Source: Thermosulfurimonas sp. F29
GTDB lineage: Bacteria > Desulfobacterota > Thermodesulfobacteria > Thermodesulfobacteriales > Thermodesulfobacteriaceae
DNA length: 64,000 nucleotides
Assembly (NCBI RefSeq): GCF_019688735.1
Contig: NZ_JAIFYA010000003.1
Location: 310,001-374,000 of the forward strand
Reading direction: 5' to 3'
Part shown: one piece after another, positions 33,960 through 41,809 of the stretch
Layout of the letters: each line of letters begins with the position of its first letter
Numbering within the stretch: position 1 is the first letter of the stretch
Position numbers and translations under genes: made by a program
Notes under the pieces: generated by a model
Seen by the model: only the letters and a program-made list of their open reading frames with translations
What the model was told of the DNA's origin: nothing
Database searches by the model: none

Positions 33960-34990
33960 AGGGGCACCTCCTCGACACGAAGGCTTTCGTAGAGTTTAAG
34001 ATAATCCCGCGCCATCCTCTCCGCGGTGAAGCGTTCCTCAAAGACCCGACGGCATTCCCGCCGGGAGATTCGAGAAAGTTCCTCCACCGCCTTTTCGGCC
34101 TCCTCCATACTCTCCACAATGTATCCGTTGCGGCCGGGCTCAATGATCTCCGGAACGGAACCGCATCTCCAGGCAATCACCGGAGTACCGCAGGCATTGG
34201 CCTCAATCATAACGATGCCGAAGGGTTCGGGCCAGTCAATAAGCATAAGGAGAGCCAGCGCTCCGGCCAGAAACTCCTGTTTCTCCGCCTCCGAAATTTC
34301 CCCCACAAACTCCACCCAGGGACTGGACAGACGGGGTTTTATGACCTCCTCGAAATAATCCTGATCCGCTCGATCCACCTTGGCGGCCATGAGAAGAGGT
34401 ACACCCACCCTCTCGGCCAGGTCTATAGCACGATCGGGACGCTTTTCCGGAGAAATCCTTCCCAGAAAGGCCAGGTATTTACCCGGTCCGTAAGAAGGAC
34501 GATAAAGATCCCGCGGCAACCCGTGATGCACCGTACCCACCCAGTTGATAAAGGGCAGGGGTCTTCTCTGGGCGTCGGAAATGGAGACAAAAGGGGCATC
34601 CCTGAATTCTTTGTAAAAGGGATAAATCTCCGGAAGATCCAGACGCCCGTGCAGGGTGGTGAGGTAGGGTACCCGGATCCTGCGCATAAGCGGGAGATGC
34701 AGGTAGTCTATGTGGAAGTGCACCACATCGAACTCGTGAGCCATCTGAAGAACCCGCTCCACCATAAGCACATGAAGGGCAAGAGGGTCCTTTACCCCCG
34801 CAAGCCTCAGGGCCTGCGGAGCACACGGAATCAGCCGGGCCGAGGTCTCGGAGTCCCCGCTCGCAAAAAGGGTTACCTCATGGCCCTGGCGCACCAGTTC
34901 CTCGGTGAGCCAGGAGACCACCCGCTCAGTTCCTCCGTAAAGTCTGGGGGGCACGGATTCAAAAAGTGGTGCCACCTGTGCAATCCTCAT
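33941..34990 (-). CDS. Glycosyltransferase family 4 protein
   Basis: 349 residues from the ATG at 34990 (MRIAQVAPLFESVPPRLYGG), with GGGAGG upstream. GT-B fold: YGGTERVVSWLTEELVRQGH, LAFLGRISPEKRPDRAIDLA, and the family EX7E in WPEPFGIVMIEANACGTPVI. The acceptor is unknown. It is paired with the debranching-type enzyme, which suggests alpha-glucan metabolism. The 200-base region before it has several mutually exclusive hairpins. Confidence 0.9.
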   Translation of the reverse strand: MRIAQVAPLFESVPPRLYGGTERVVSWLTEELVRQGHEVTLFASGDSETSARLIPCAPQALRLAGVKDPLALHVLMVERVLQMAHEFDVVHFHIDYLHLPLMRRIRVPYLTTLHGRLDLPEIYPFYKEFRDAPFVSISDAQRRPLPFINWVGTVHHGLPRDLYRPSYGPGKYLAFLGRISPEKRPDRAIDLAERVGVPLLMAAKVDRADQDYFEEVIKPRLSSPWVEFVGEISEAEKQEFLAGALALLMLIDWPEPFGIVMIEANACGTPVIAWRCGSVPEIIEPGRNGYIVESMEEAEKAVEELSRISRRECRRVFEERFTAERMARDYLKLYESLRVEEVPLWRKAA

Positions 34991-35190
34991 CGGGTTCACC
35001 TCCCTTGAGCGTTCTCTGTCAGGGCTCCCGCCCTGAAGCCGGCGATCATGTCCGAACGGAAACAGGACCCCATCCAAAAGTTAAGACCTGTTCCCACTTT
35101 AGGAACCCCCGGGGATTACAGTAGAGCACCCCTGCGTCCCAGCGACAGGGGGGACTCATCAGGGAATGGCAGGGGCACGAGGGAGAGGGA
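34991..35190 (-). other. Structured 5' leader, candidate regulatory RNA
   Basis: No gene fits this 200-base gap between lpxK and the glycosyltransferase. On the minus strand it holds several hairpins. CCCCTG/CAGGGG is near 35133-35150. GTTCC/GGAAC is near 35090-35105; its right arm can instead pair with a later CCTGTTTCC near 35060. A perfect 7-base stem TCAGGGC/GCCCTGA with a 4-base loop lies at 35019-35036, just before the ribosome site. Alternative pairings of this sort are typical of riboswitch-like leaders. It matches no class I recognise. Confidence 0.35.
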
Positions 35191-36249
35191 TTATTCTCCT
35201 TGGGGGAGGCGCTGTCTTAACCAGGCCAGCAAATCCCCGGGCAGACGCACCAGAAGGGAAAGGGCCAGCACCGGAAGCCCCGAGTCCGAAGCAGGTATCC
35301 TTACCAGGTCCTTTTCCGTAGTGATCAGGGCCTCGGCCCGGCAACGCAGGGCCCGTCGGGTTAGGGCCTCAAGCTCTGCGGGACCATAGAAGTGGTGGTC
35401 AGGAAAGGCCTCAAATCCACACACTTCCATTCCCCGTTCCTCGAGAAGGCGAAGAAACCCCCGCGGTTCCCCTATTCCGCAGAAGGCAAACACCCGGCGA
35501 GGACGCCTTTCCGACAGGGGACGCAGGCTCCCCCCCAGCAATCGGATCAGGGGCCCTGCCTCAAAGGGAACGGTGAAGACCGGAAGCCCCAGAGCGGCAA
35601 ATTTTCGGGCCAGTTCGTGAGCCCTCTCGGGAAAGAGGTTGGCACGGGAGATCAGTACCGCCGAGGCCCGTCGCGCCACACTCACGGGTTCGCGCAGTCT
35701 TCCCGCGGGAAAAAGCCTTTCCCGGAAGGGATCCCTTCCTGCCGAGACCACCAGCAGATATAGGTCCGCTCTCAGGGCCAGATGCTGAAAGGCGTCATCG
35801 AAGAGAATCACACCGGGAGAAAAGCGTTTGCGGGCAAGATCTGCCGCCTGCAGGCGATCCCGTCCCACCACCACCGGAACCCCGCAAAGACGCAGAGCGC
35901 AGAGCCAGGCCTCATCCCCCGAAACCCCGGGAGCCACCAGAGGTCCGCGCCCCTCCGAGACCACGAGAGGACCCCGGGCCCTTCCCCCGTAGCCCCGCAG
36001 AATAACCACCGGGCGCAACCCCAGGGCGTGAAGGAATTCGGCCAGCGCAAGAGTAATCGGGGTTTTGCCCTCGCCCCCCAGGGATAGATTACCCACCACC
36101 ACAGAAAAGATTCCGGGATGTCTACGACTCCTTAAACCCTTCTCATAGGCCCGGCGCCGGAGGCGCATTCCCAGGGCATAACCCCAGGAAAGGGGAAGGT
36201 AAAGGGGTTGCGTCTTTTCCCAGAAAGTGACCAGCACACGCGAAATCAT
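35191..36249 (-). CDS. lpxK: Tetraacyldisaccharide 4'-kinase LpxK
   Basis: 352 residues. It phosphorylates the 4' position of the lipid A precursor at the inner membrane. The P-loop is VVVGNLSLGGEGKTPITLAL near residue 51. FDDAFQHLALRADLYL and the C-terminal CGIGEPRGFLRLLEERG and DHHFYGPAELEAL, TTEKDLVRIP are family features. A hydrophobic N-terminal segment anchors it. It lies apart from the main lpx operon and overlaps the small gene upstream by 4 bases. Confidence 0.95.
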   Translation of the reverse strand: MISRVLVTFWEKTQPLYLPLSWGYALGMRLRRRAYEKGLRSRRHPGIFSVVVGNLSLGGEGKTPITLALAEFLHALGLRPVVILRGYGGRARGPLVVSEGRGPLVAPGVSGDEAWLCALRLCGVPVVVGRDRLQAADLARKRFSPGVILFDDAFQHLALRADLYLLVVSAGRDPFRERLFPAGRLREPVSVARRASAVLISRANLFPERAHELARKFAALGLPVFTVPFEAGPLIRLLGGSLRPLSERRPRRVFAFCGIGEPRGFLRLLEERGMEVCGFEAFPDHHFYGPAELEALTRRALRCRAEALITTEKDLVRIPASDSGLPVLALSLLVRLPGDLLAWLRQRLPQGE

Positions 36250-36572
36250 CGGAAGGAAGGACCGAGTATCGGCGCCAGAATCTCCCGGGCCCAGCGAATA
36301 GCCGAAGAGGACAGCTTCCGGGCCTCCTCCGGAGAGACCCCCTCCGCGAAACTCCGCGCAGCCTCACGAAAAAATCGGACCGCCTCCGCCTCGGCGGCCC
36401 GTTCGAGTTCGGCAAGAAGTCTTTCTCCCTCCGGTTTCTCCCTGGGAGCCTCTATCTGAGCCAGGGCCCAAATGGCCTTGGCCGCAAGCCAGAAGGCCTC
36501 CTCAAAGTGCCCCCGTCGAAACTCCTCCTCGGCATACCTCAAATAGGTGCGGGCCCTTATAAAATAAGGCAT
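36246..36572 (-). CDS. Small helical protein, HEPN- or TPR-like, unknown function
   Basis: 108 residues, nearly all alpha-helical and rich in Ala, Glu and Arg. The N-terminal ARTYLRYAEEEFRRGHFEEA, then FWLAAKAIWALAQIEA, is the pattern of HEPN/TPR-like helical bundles, but no RX4-6H motif is visible. It starts next to the stop of the 69-residue gene upstream and overlaps lpxK by 4 bases. Not recognised beyond this. Confidence 0.6.
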   Translation of the reverse strand: MPYFIRARTYLRYAEEEFRRGHFEEAFWLAAKAIWALAQIEAPREKPEGERLLAELERAAEAEAVRFFREAARSFAEGVSPEEARKLSSSAIRWAREILAPILGPSFR

Positions 36573-36782
36573 CTACGAGGATTCCGCGGAGCCCTCTTCC
36601 CGAAGACGACGATAAAAGTGTTCGGTCATTATCTCATCGGCCTTTTCACAGATCTCCCATAAGAGATCTATCATCTCCAGCATCTCCGCCTGTCCGTCCG
36701 GAGGACGCATCTCAAAGTCCTCCAGAAAGGCTCCGGATTCCAGATATTCCTTAAACTCCCGAAGGCGTTTAAGCGTAAGCAT
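36573..36782 (-). CDS. Small acidic protein, unknown function
   Basis: 69 residues: MLTLKRLREFKEYLESGAFL, then PPDGQAEMLEMIDLLWEICE. It is helical and acidic with no known motif. It overlaps the efp stop by one base and ends directly at the next small gene, so it is part of an efp - small - small - lpxK transcript. Coding is supported by tight packing and GC-rich third positions rather than by homology. Confidence 0.6.
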   Translation of the reverse strand: MLTLKRLREFKEYLESGAFLEDFEMRPPDGQAEMLEMIDLLWEICEKADEIMTEHFYRRLREEGSAESS

Positions 36783-37345
36783 CAGCTAACCCTCTCCACA
36801 TACTCCCCGGTGCGGGTATCCACCCTGATCACATCCCCCTCGTTTATAAAAAGCGGCACCTGCACCACCGCCCCGGTCTCAAGCCTGGCCGGCTTGGACC
36901 CCCCGGACACGGTATCACCCCGCACGCCCGGCTCGGTTTCTTCCACCCTGAGCTCCACCGTGTTCGGAAGTTCCACCCCGATGGGCTTGCCTCTATAGTA
37001 AAGGACTCTCACGGTAATATTTTCCTGGAGAAACTTCCAGGCCTCCCCCAACTGATCCCTGTCCAGATAGATCTGGTCGTAAACCTCCAGATCCATAAAG
37101 ACATAACGATCCCCTTCCCTATAGAGGTACTGCATCTCCTTTTCCTCAAGATCCGGCCGGTCGAAGGTATCCCCGGAACGAAAATTCACCTCGAGTACCC
37201 TTCCGGTGGCAAGATCCCGGAGTCTGGTCCGTACGGTGGCCTGCCCCTTGGCCACCTTGGAGTGTTGATATTCCAGGACCTCGTAGGGTTTCCCCTCCCA
37301 CTCGATCTTGAGACCGCGCCGGAAATCCGAGGTGGAAATACTCAT
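36782..37345 (-). CDS. efp: Translation elongation factor P
   Basis: 187 residues, full length. It relieves ribosome stalling at polyproline. The N-terminal KOW-like domain has EYQHSKVAKGQATVRTRLRD, where the Lys before GQA is the usual site of modification. The OB domains follow, with the family pattern GDTVSGGSKPARLETGAVVQ and VPLFINEGDVIRVDTRTGEY. It lies 3 bases from ftsB and leads the run into lpxK. Confidence 0.97.
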   Translation of the reverse strand: MSISTSDFRRGLKIEWEGKPYEVLEYQHSKVAKGQATVRTRLRDLATGRVLEVNFRSGDTFDRPDLEEKEMQYLYREGDRYVFMDLEVYDQIYLDRDQLGEAWKFLQENITVRVLYYRGKPIGVELPNTVELRVEETEPGVRGDTVSGGSKPARLETGAVVQVPLFINEGDVIRVDTRTGEYVERVS

Positions 37346-37348
37346 CCC

Positions 37349-37669
37349 CTACCTCCTCTCAAAGATAATAAGTCTTTCATTCTTCCGGACATATCCGTAT
37401 TTTTTGCGGGCTATCTCCTCGTAGAGAGCCGGATCTCTCTTAAGGGCTTCTATTTTTCTGGAAAGTCTTGCATTTTCAATCATAAGCCGGGCCATTTCTC
37501 TCTCAGCGGTCCGGTAACGCCAGTCAAAGAAAAGTCCCAGAACAAGGCCCAGCAAAATAGCCCCTGTTACCAGTACTCTCCACCGCCCGGTATGCCCCGG
37601 AGAACATCTCCCCTCACGGGATCCCGCTCGCCCCGGCCGATAGACCCGGGGACTTACCGCATCCTTCAT
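37349..37669 (-). CDS. Septum formation initiator FtsB/DivIC-like protein
   Basis: 106 residues from the ATG at 37669. One transmembrane segment (VLVTGAILLGLVLGLFF, about 34-50) is followed by a coiled coil (EREMARLMIENARLSRKIEA) and the DivIC-family end YEEIARKKYGYVRKNERLII. In divisome proteins of this family the coiled coil pairs with FtsL. A longer in-frame start would run back over the porin terminator and is unlikely. The N-terminal 30 residues are basic and cytoplasmic. Confidence 0.85.
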   Translation of the reverse strand: MKDAVSPRVYRPGRAGSREGRCSPGHTGRWRVLVTGAILLGLVLGLFFDWRYRTAEREMARLMIENARLSRKIEALKRDPALYEEIARKKYGYVRKNERLIIFERR

Positions 37670-37739
37670 CGGAAAAAGCTTAAAACAAACCCCTCCCGCA
37701 TTCAAGTGCCAATTACTGAGGGGAGGAAGCGCAAAATAC

Positions 37740-37766
37740 AAAAAAAAGGGGGCCATAAGGCCCCCC
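37740..37766 (-). terminator. Rho-independent terminator of the porin gene
   Basis: On the minus strand GGGGGCC-TTAT-GGCCCCC forms a 7-base GC stem followed by eight T. It lies 25 bases after the porin stop codon and is the clearest intrinsic terminator in the window. Confidence 0.92.
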
Positions 37767-37790
37767 TTCCTGTCCACCGCTTCAGCGGAT

Positions 37791-39287
37791 TTAGAAGGTG
37801 TAGGTCACCCCCAGCGAGACCCGATACATGTCGTCGGCGCTGCTGTCCACCTTTCCATTGAGATTCTTATCGGCCCAGGCGTCCAGGGCATCCCCGGCCC
37901 AGAGGTAACCCGCCGCCAGGTTGACGGTGAAGTTCTTGTAAAGCTCGTACTTGGCGTACACATCGAGCTCCCAGCCGATGTCGTCATCGCTCTTGTGATT
38001 GCCCGCCTCGGTCACCCACTTGGCATCCTCATCGAACTTCATGTAGTTCACCGCCGCGGCCAGCGAGAGCTTCGGGGTGGCCTTGTAGTCCACCCGCAGA
38101 CGATACATCTGGAACCCGAGCTGATTGAGATACGGCGCGGTGGAAACGGCGTATCCGTCGTCAAAAGCTCCGTCCTCGAAGAGAACCACGCTTCCCTCGG
38201 TGTGGGTGTCCACGGCCATGTAATTGTCGAGATCGCCCTTGGTGGAATTGTCGTCTCCGCTAGCCAGCCACCAGAGGAAAGATACACGAAGCTGGTCGTT
38301 CACCTGATAGCCGAGATCCGCATAATAGAACCACCCATCAAAGTCCTCCGTGGAACCGTCATTGTCCACATCCCAGGCATCACCACCCATGTGAATCACA
38401 CCCAGATCCACATCCACACCGGAGACGGCAAACTGCGCATCTCCCCCGAGGTACCAGGGCTGCACATCGTGCCAGAGGTTTCCACCCACATTATAAGGAA
38501 CGGATACATTATCCTGTCCGTTCATGGGGATGAAATAGACCTTGGCCATGGCCTTGTCCACATTCAGGACCTTGGCCAGGTTGAACATGAATACGCCGGC
38601 AAAGGCATCAAAGTCATTGTTATTCCTGTCATCCGGCCAGGTATTATCGAACCCGCGCACCCACACGAAGACGAACTTGGTGGGAACGGGCCCCAGGTCA
38701 AATCCACCGGAAATGTCGATACCCGGAGCCGTCTCGTTCCAGAGGAAGCGATTCACGAAGTAAGGATTGAGACCGACCCGCATCCTGAGCCCCAGACTCT
38801 GACCAAAGGGCAGCGCAAAGTCCAGGGTCATCTGGCGCACCTCCACATCCGTGCTCTCATTGCGGGGCACCAGCTCCCGATTGCTATTCACTGAGGTCTC
38901 ACCGAAGCGGACCGAACCCACCTCCATGGCCCAGATACCCTTCACCTTGCCATCGTCGCTCGAGGCCACCGCCCAGAGCCTGAACTGGAGCGAGGCCCAG
39001 GTGTCGTCAAGCTCGGTTTTAGCCTGCCCCACGGGCTTGACCTCGTCCGTGGTAACCCCTTCTCCGCCCGCCCCATTCCGGGCGTCCAGTTTATACCAAG
39101 TTGTATAAGCCCCCATCAAACCGTTCACCAGATTGGGCGTGGTCCCCTTCTCGAACATTCCCCAGGCATTACTGGTCTGTAACTTCGCCCCGAATTCCCC
39201 GTGCAGCTCCACACTCGCCGCCTGCGCAAGACCCACCAGACCCAAACTCAAAAACAGAACCAAAACCAAATCCCTCACCTTCCTCAT
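37791..39287 (-). CDS. Outer-membrane beta-barrel porin
   Basis: 498 residues. A signal peptide (MRKVRDLVLVLFLSLGLVGL, cleaved after AQA) is followed by amphipathic beta strands with many aromatic residues and Asp/Asn-rich loops, ending in YRVSLGVTYTF with the C-terminal Phe needed for BAM recognition. Calcium-like DNDGS and DKNLNG loops occur. It resembles major porins of Thermodesulfobacteria; substrate unknown. It has its own terminator and lies downstream of dsrC, which has its own terminator too, so it is probably a single-gene, strongly expressed unit. Confidence 0.88.
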   Translation of the reverse strand: MRKVRDLVLVLFLSLGLVGLAQAASVELHGEFGAKLQTSNAWGMFEKGTTPNLVNGLMGAYTTWYKLDARNGAGGEGVTTDEVKPVGQAKTELDDTWASLQFRLWAVASSDDGKVKGIWAMEVGSVRFGETSVNSNRELVPRNESTDVEVRQMTLDFALPFGQSLGLRMRVGLNPYFVNRFLWNETAPGIDISGGFDLGPVPTKFVFVWVRGFDNTWPDDRNNNDFDAFAGVFMFNLAKVLNVDKAMAKVYFIPMNGQDNVSVPYNVGGNLWHDVQPWYLGGDAQFAVSGVDVDLGVIHMGGDAWDVDNDGSTEDFDGWFYYADLGYQVNDQLRVSFLWWLASGDDNSTKGDLDNYMAVDTHTEGSVVLFEDGAFDDGYAVSTAPYLNQLGFQMYRLRVDYKATPKLSLAAAVNYMKFDEDAKWVTEAGNHKSDDDIGWELDVYAKYELYKNFTVNLAAGYLWAGDALDAWADKNLNGKVDSSADDMYRVSLGVTYTF

Positions 39288-39315
39288 GACACGCCTCCTT
39301 GCTTTTTTAAGGTTT

Positions 39316-39344
39316 TTTACATTCTCTTAATCTCCTCTAAACAA
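39316..39344 (-). promoter_or_regulatory. Possible porin promoter
   Basis: On the minus strand TTGTTT (39339-39344) and TGTAAA (39316-39321) are 17 bases apart, about 30 bases before the porin ATG. The match to consensus is only moderate. Confidence 0.3.
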
Positions 39345-39352
39345 CCCATACC

Positions 39353-39392
39353 AAAAAAGCAGGGCGACCCCCTTCCCCAGGAGCCGCCCCCC
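39353..39392 (-). terminator. Rho-independent terminator of dsrC
   Basis: On the minus strand GGGCG...CGCCC with a GC-rich, partly mismatched stem and long loop is followed by TGCTTTTTT, about 20 bases after the dsrC stop. Shape is less tidy than the porin terminator. Confidence 0.6.
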
Positions 39393-39413
39393 CTATTTTA
39401 TCCCGCAAGCCTC

Positions 39414-39734
39414 CTACACACAACCCGTGGGCTTCGGAAGACCGGCCATCTTACAGGCCCCCTTACCCGGACCGGAAGGAAAGAGCTCGTAAATCTTCTT
39501 GAGAGGATACCCCGTGACCTTCGAAAGGATCCGAACCATGGGGGCCACACCGTTCTTCTTGAAATAATCCTGCAATACCTTGATCACCTTCCAGTGCTCC
39601 TCCGTAAGCTCCTGAATCCCCTCCTGCTCCTTCACATACTCCACCCACTCCATACACCATGCATCCAAACCACCCTGCAGGAATCCATCCTCATCAACCT
39701 CAAAAGTCTTCCCTTTGTACTCGACCGTGGGCAT
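39414..39734 (-). CDS. dsrC: DsrC/TusE-family sulfur carrier protein
   Basis: 106 residues, the length of true DsrC. The pattern GLDAWCMEWVEYVKEQEGI is followed by LTEEHWKVIKVLQDYF and the flexible C-terminal arm GACKMAGLPKPTGCV. The arm carries both conserved cysteines (penultimate CysA and the upstream CysB), which form the trisulfide made by dissimilatory sulfite reductase and reduced by DsrMKJOP. This separates it from TusE. No other dsr genes are near, as is common. It has its own promoter and terminator. Confidence 0.95.
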   Translation of the reverse strand: MPTVEYKGKTFEVDEDGFLQGGLDAWCMEWVEYVKEQEGIQELTEEHWKVIKVLQDYFKKNGVAPMVRILSKVTGYPLKKIYELFPSGPGKGACKMAGLPKPTGCV

Positions 39735-39772
39735 GATCTACCTCCTCCTTTCCAAGATTCTTAACTGGCAAC

Positions 39773-39801
39773 TTATTACTATCTACCCGAAGAGTTGTCA
39801 A
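39773..39801 (-). promoter_or_regulatory. Strong promoter of dsrC
   Basis: On the minus strand TTGACA (39796-39801) and TAATAA (39773-39778) are separated by exactly 17 bases, giving a perfect -35 and a good -10. It begins inside the last codons of the upstream radical SAM gene and gives a leader of about 30 bases with AAAGGAGGAGG before the dsrC ATG. Confidence 0.8.
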
Positions 39802-40714
39802 GAAGGATTATACCCAATAATTTCCAATGAGTCTGATCTATTTTAAAAATTCCGGCCTTTTTAACCTCAAAAAGAGCTTTTTGCCATTCCCTAATCCAAA
39901 GGGGGCGATCCAGGGGGGGGTAATGGTGAGCCTCCCCCTCGGGATGATAGTGCCCCATAAGATTTACCGTTACCTCTTTAGATACCTCTTTGACCAGAAA
40001 GCGCATGATTTCGTAAGTTCCGGCAAGCCCCCCGGGCAGAATCAGGTGTCGCACCAGGAGTCCCCTCCTGGCCACCCCCCTCTCGTCGCACACCAGGTTC
40101 CCCACCTGGCGATACATCTCTCTTATGGCCTCCCGGGCCCTTTCGGGGTAGTCCCGGGCCCCCAGGATCCTTTCCGCCACCTCCGGATCCCAGACCTTGA
40201 AGTCCGGAAGGTAAATGTCCACCACTCCGGCAAGCTCCCGGAGCACCTCCACCCTCTCGTAACCCCCGGTGTTGTAAACCACCGGAAGGCTAAAACCCTT
40301 TTCCAGCGCGAGCACCAGAGCCTCAAGGATCGCCGGGATCTGGGGGGTGGGGGTGATAAGATTCAGGTTCTCGCACCCCTGCTCCTGAAGCTCGAGGAAA
40401 ATCCCCGCGAGCTCCGCCGCGCCGATCTCCCTTCCCCTGCCCTCCCGGCTGATCTCCCAGGTCTGACAGAACACGCAGAAGAGGTTGCAGCCGGTGAAAA
40501 ACACCGCCCCGGAGCCCCCCTTCCCCACCAGACAGGCCTCCTCGCCGAAGTGGGGTTCGTAGCCGGACACCACCGGCCCGGCGGGAAGCCCGCAGCGCCC
40601 CCGCTCCCCGGCCGCCCGATCCACCCCGCACTCCCAGGGACAGAGCCGGCAGCGCGAAAGGTGCTCCCGGAGAACGGAAAGGGCCCTTCTGGCGGCGGAA
40701 AGTTTATCCCTCAC
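39779..40714 (-). CDS. PflX-like radical SAM protein (COG1313 type)
   Basis: 311 residues from a GTG at 40714. The N-terminal CRLCPWECGVDRAAGERGRC is a second Cys-rich motif before the radical SAM site FFTGCNLFCVFCQTWEIS (CX3CX2C). The domain continues with NLITPTPQIPAILEAL and GLLVRHLILPGG. This is the pyruvate-formate-lyase-activase-like group of unknown target. It overlaps the acetyltransferase gene by 11 bases; an upstream start would only add residues encoded antisense to that gene's logic and looks unlikely. Confidence 0.85.
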   Translation of the reverse strand: MRDKLSAARRALSVLREHLSRCRLCPWECGVDRAAGERGRCGLPAGPVVSGYEPHFGEEACLVGKGGSGAVFFTGCNLFCVFCQTWEISREGRGREIGAAELAGIFLELQEQGCENLNLITPTPQIPAILEALVLALEKGFSLPVVYNTGGYERVEVLRELAGVVDIYLPDFKVWDPEVAERILGARDYPERAREAIREMYRQVGNLVCDERGVARRGLLVRHLILPGGLAGTYEIMRFLVKEVSKEVTVNLMGHYHPEGEAHHYPPLDRPLWIREWQKALFEVKKAGIFKIDQTHWKLLGIILLDNSSGR

Positions 40715-41177
40715 GGCCGGAGTCCACCTCGTAGATGAGGGCCACCTCGTCACAGTCCGGGAACTTGGGACACCGGACGCAATCGGCCCAGACCTTGTGG
40801 GGAAGCTCACCCTTTTCTATCCCCCGGAACCCCAGTTTCTCGAAAAACTCCGGCACCACCGTGAGCACGAAAACCCGGGAGAGCCCCAGTTCGCGAGCCT
40901 CGGCAAGACAGGCCCGGACCAGATCCGCTCCGATGCCCTCCCGCTGGTACTCCTCGCTCACCACCAGGGAGCGGATCTCCCCGAGATCCTCCCAGACGAT
41001 GTGGAGTCCGCAGGCCCCGGCGATGAGATCCTTACCCGGCACCTCGTAAACATAAAACTCCCGCACGCACTCGTAGAGCTCCCCCAGGGGACGGGGGATG
41101 ACCTGTCCGATCTTGGCGAAATGCGCAATGAGCCGGTGAATGTCCCTTATGTCCCGGAGACGGGCCTTGCGAATCAC
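40704..41177 (-). CDS. GNAT N-acetyltransferase (short ArgA-like)
   Basis: 157 residues from a GTG at 41177. GNAT core: RKARLRDIRDIHRLIAHFA, then LGEIRSLVVSEEYQREGIG and ADLVRACLAEARELGLSRVF. The C-terminal KVWADCVRCPKFPDCDEVAL is characteristic of the short N-acetylglutamate synthases of many bacteria and archaea, the first step of arginine synthesis. Substrate is inferred from that tail. It shares 4-base and 11-base overlaps with its neighbours. Confidence 0.82.
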   Translation of the reverse strand: MIRKARLRDIRDIHRLIAHFAKIGQVIPRPLGELYECVREFYVYEVPGKDLIAGACGLHIVWEDLGEIRSLVVSEEYQREGIGADLVRACLAEARELGLSRVFVLTVVPEFFEKLGFRGIEKGELPHKVWADCVRCPKFPDCDEVALIYEVDSGREG

Positions 41178-41806
41178 GGCTGAATCTTCTTGATGTAGGC
41201 CTTTTTAACCAGTTTCTCGCTCCGGAGCCTCCGGTAGGCCTTCTCGGCCTCGTCCCGACTCGCAAAACGCCCCACATAGACCCGATACCAGATCCCCTTG
41301 CCGGGAATGTTCACCCGGGTCACCTGAGCGGCGTAGCCCCGATCCCGGAAGATCCGGACATAACGCTCGGCCTCAGCGGGATCCCGGAAGGAGGCCACCT
41401 GGAGGGTGAAGTAGGGCTCGCGGGGCTTCACCGGGGCCTTCGGAGATGGAGCCGGCTTCGACGGAGCCTCCACCGACGGTGCGGGGGCCTTTTCGGAAGG
41501 CACGGAGGTCTCCGGAGTGCTGGCGGAGGGGGCTCCACCGGGGGCAGGCGACTTCTCCGTGGGCGGAGGGGAGAGCCTTCCGGGGGCGAGCACTCCGGGG
41601 GGCGGGCTCACCTCCTCGGCGGGGACCTCCTCGGGGACCTTTTCCTTGCGGAGGGTCTTTTCCGCCACCGGAGAGGGCCCCTTGCCCACCATGCGCTCCC
41701 CGAACCACACCCCCAGAATGAACATCCAGAGAAAAAGACAGACGAGCAACAAAAACACGAAGACCAGTCCCAGAAACCCGAGTTCGATGCGAAACCTCTT
41801 GGCCAT
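41174..41806 (-). CDS. SPOR-domain membrane protein
   Basis: 210 residues. A short cytoplasmic start (MAKRFRIEL) leads to a transmembrane segment at about 10-36, then a Pro/Ala/Ser-rich linker (about 45-125) and a C-terminal SPOR domain (PYFTLQVASFRDPAEAERYV to the end). SPOR domains bind denuded peptidoglycan at septa. It is encoded between argS and the GNAT gene with 3-4 base spacing, a common place for such proteins in delta-type lineages. Confidence 0.9.
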   Translation of the reverse strand: MAKRFRIELGFLGLVFVFLLLVCLFLWMFILGVWFGERMVGKGPSPVAEKTLRKEKVPEEVPAEEVSPPPGVLAPGRLSPPPTEKSPAPGGAPSASTPETSVPSEKAPAPSVEAPSKPAPSPKAPVKPREPYFTLQVASFRDPAEAERYVRIFRDRGYAAQVTRVNIPGKGIWYRVYVGRFASRDEAEKAYRRLRSEKLVKKAYIKKIQP

Positions 41807-41809
41807 GGT

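Noticed and set aside
35125-35150. GGGACGCA string similar to part of the c-di-GMP-I (GEMM) riboswitch
   Set aside because: The other conserved half (GCAAACC and tetraloop receptor) is missing.
35155-35162. CTGATGAG on the minus strand, the first half of a hammerhead ribozyme core
   Set aside because: No CGAAAC partner at the right distance and no fitting stems I and III.
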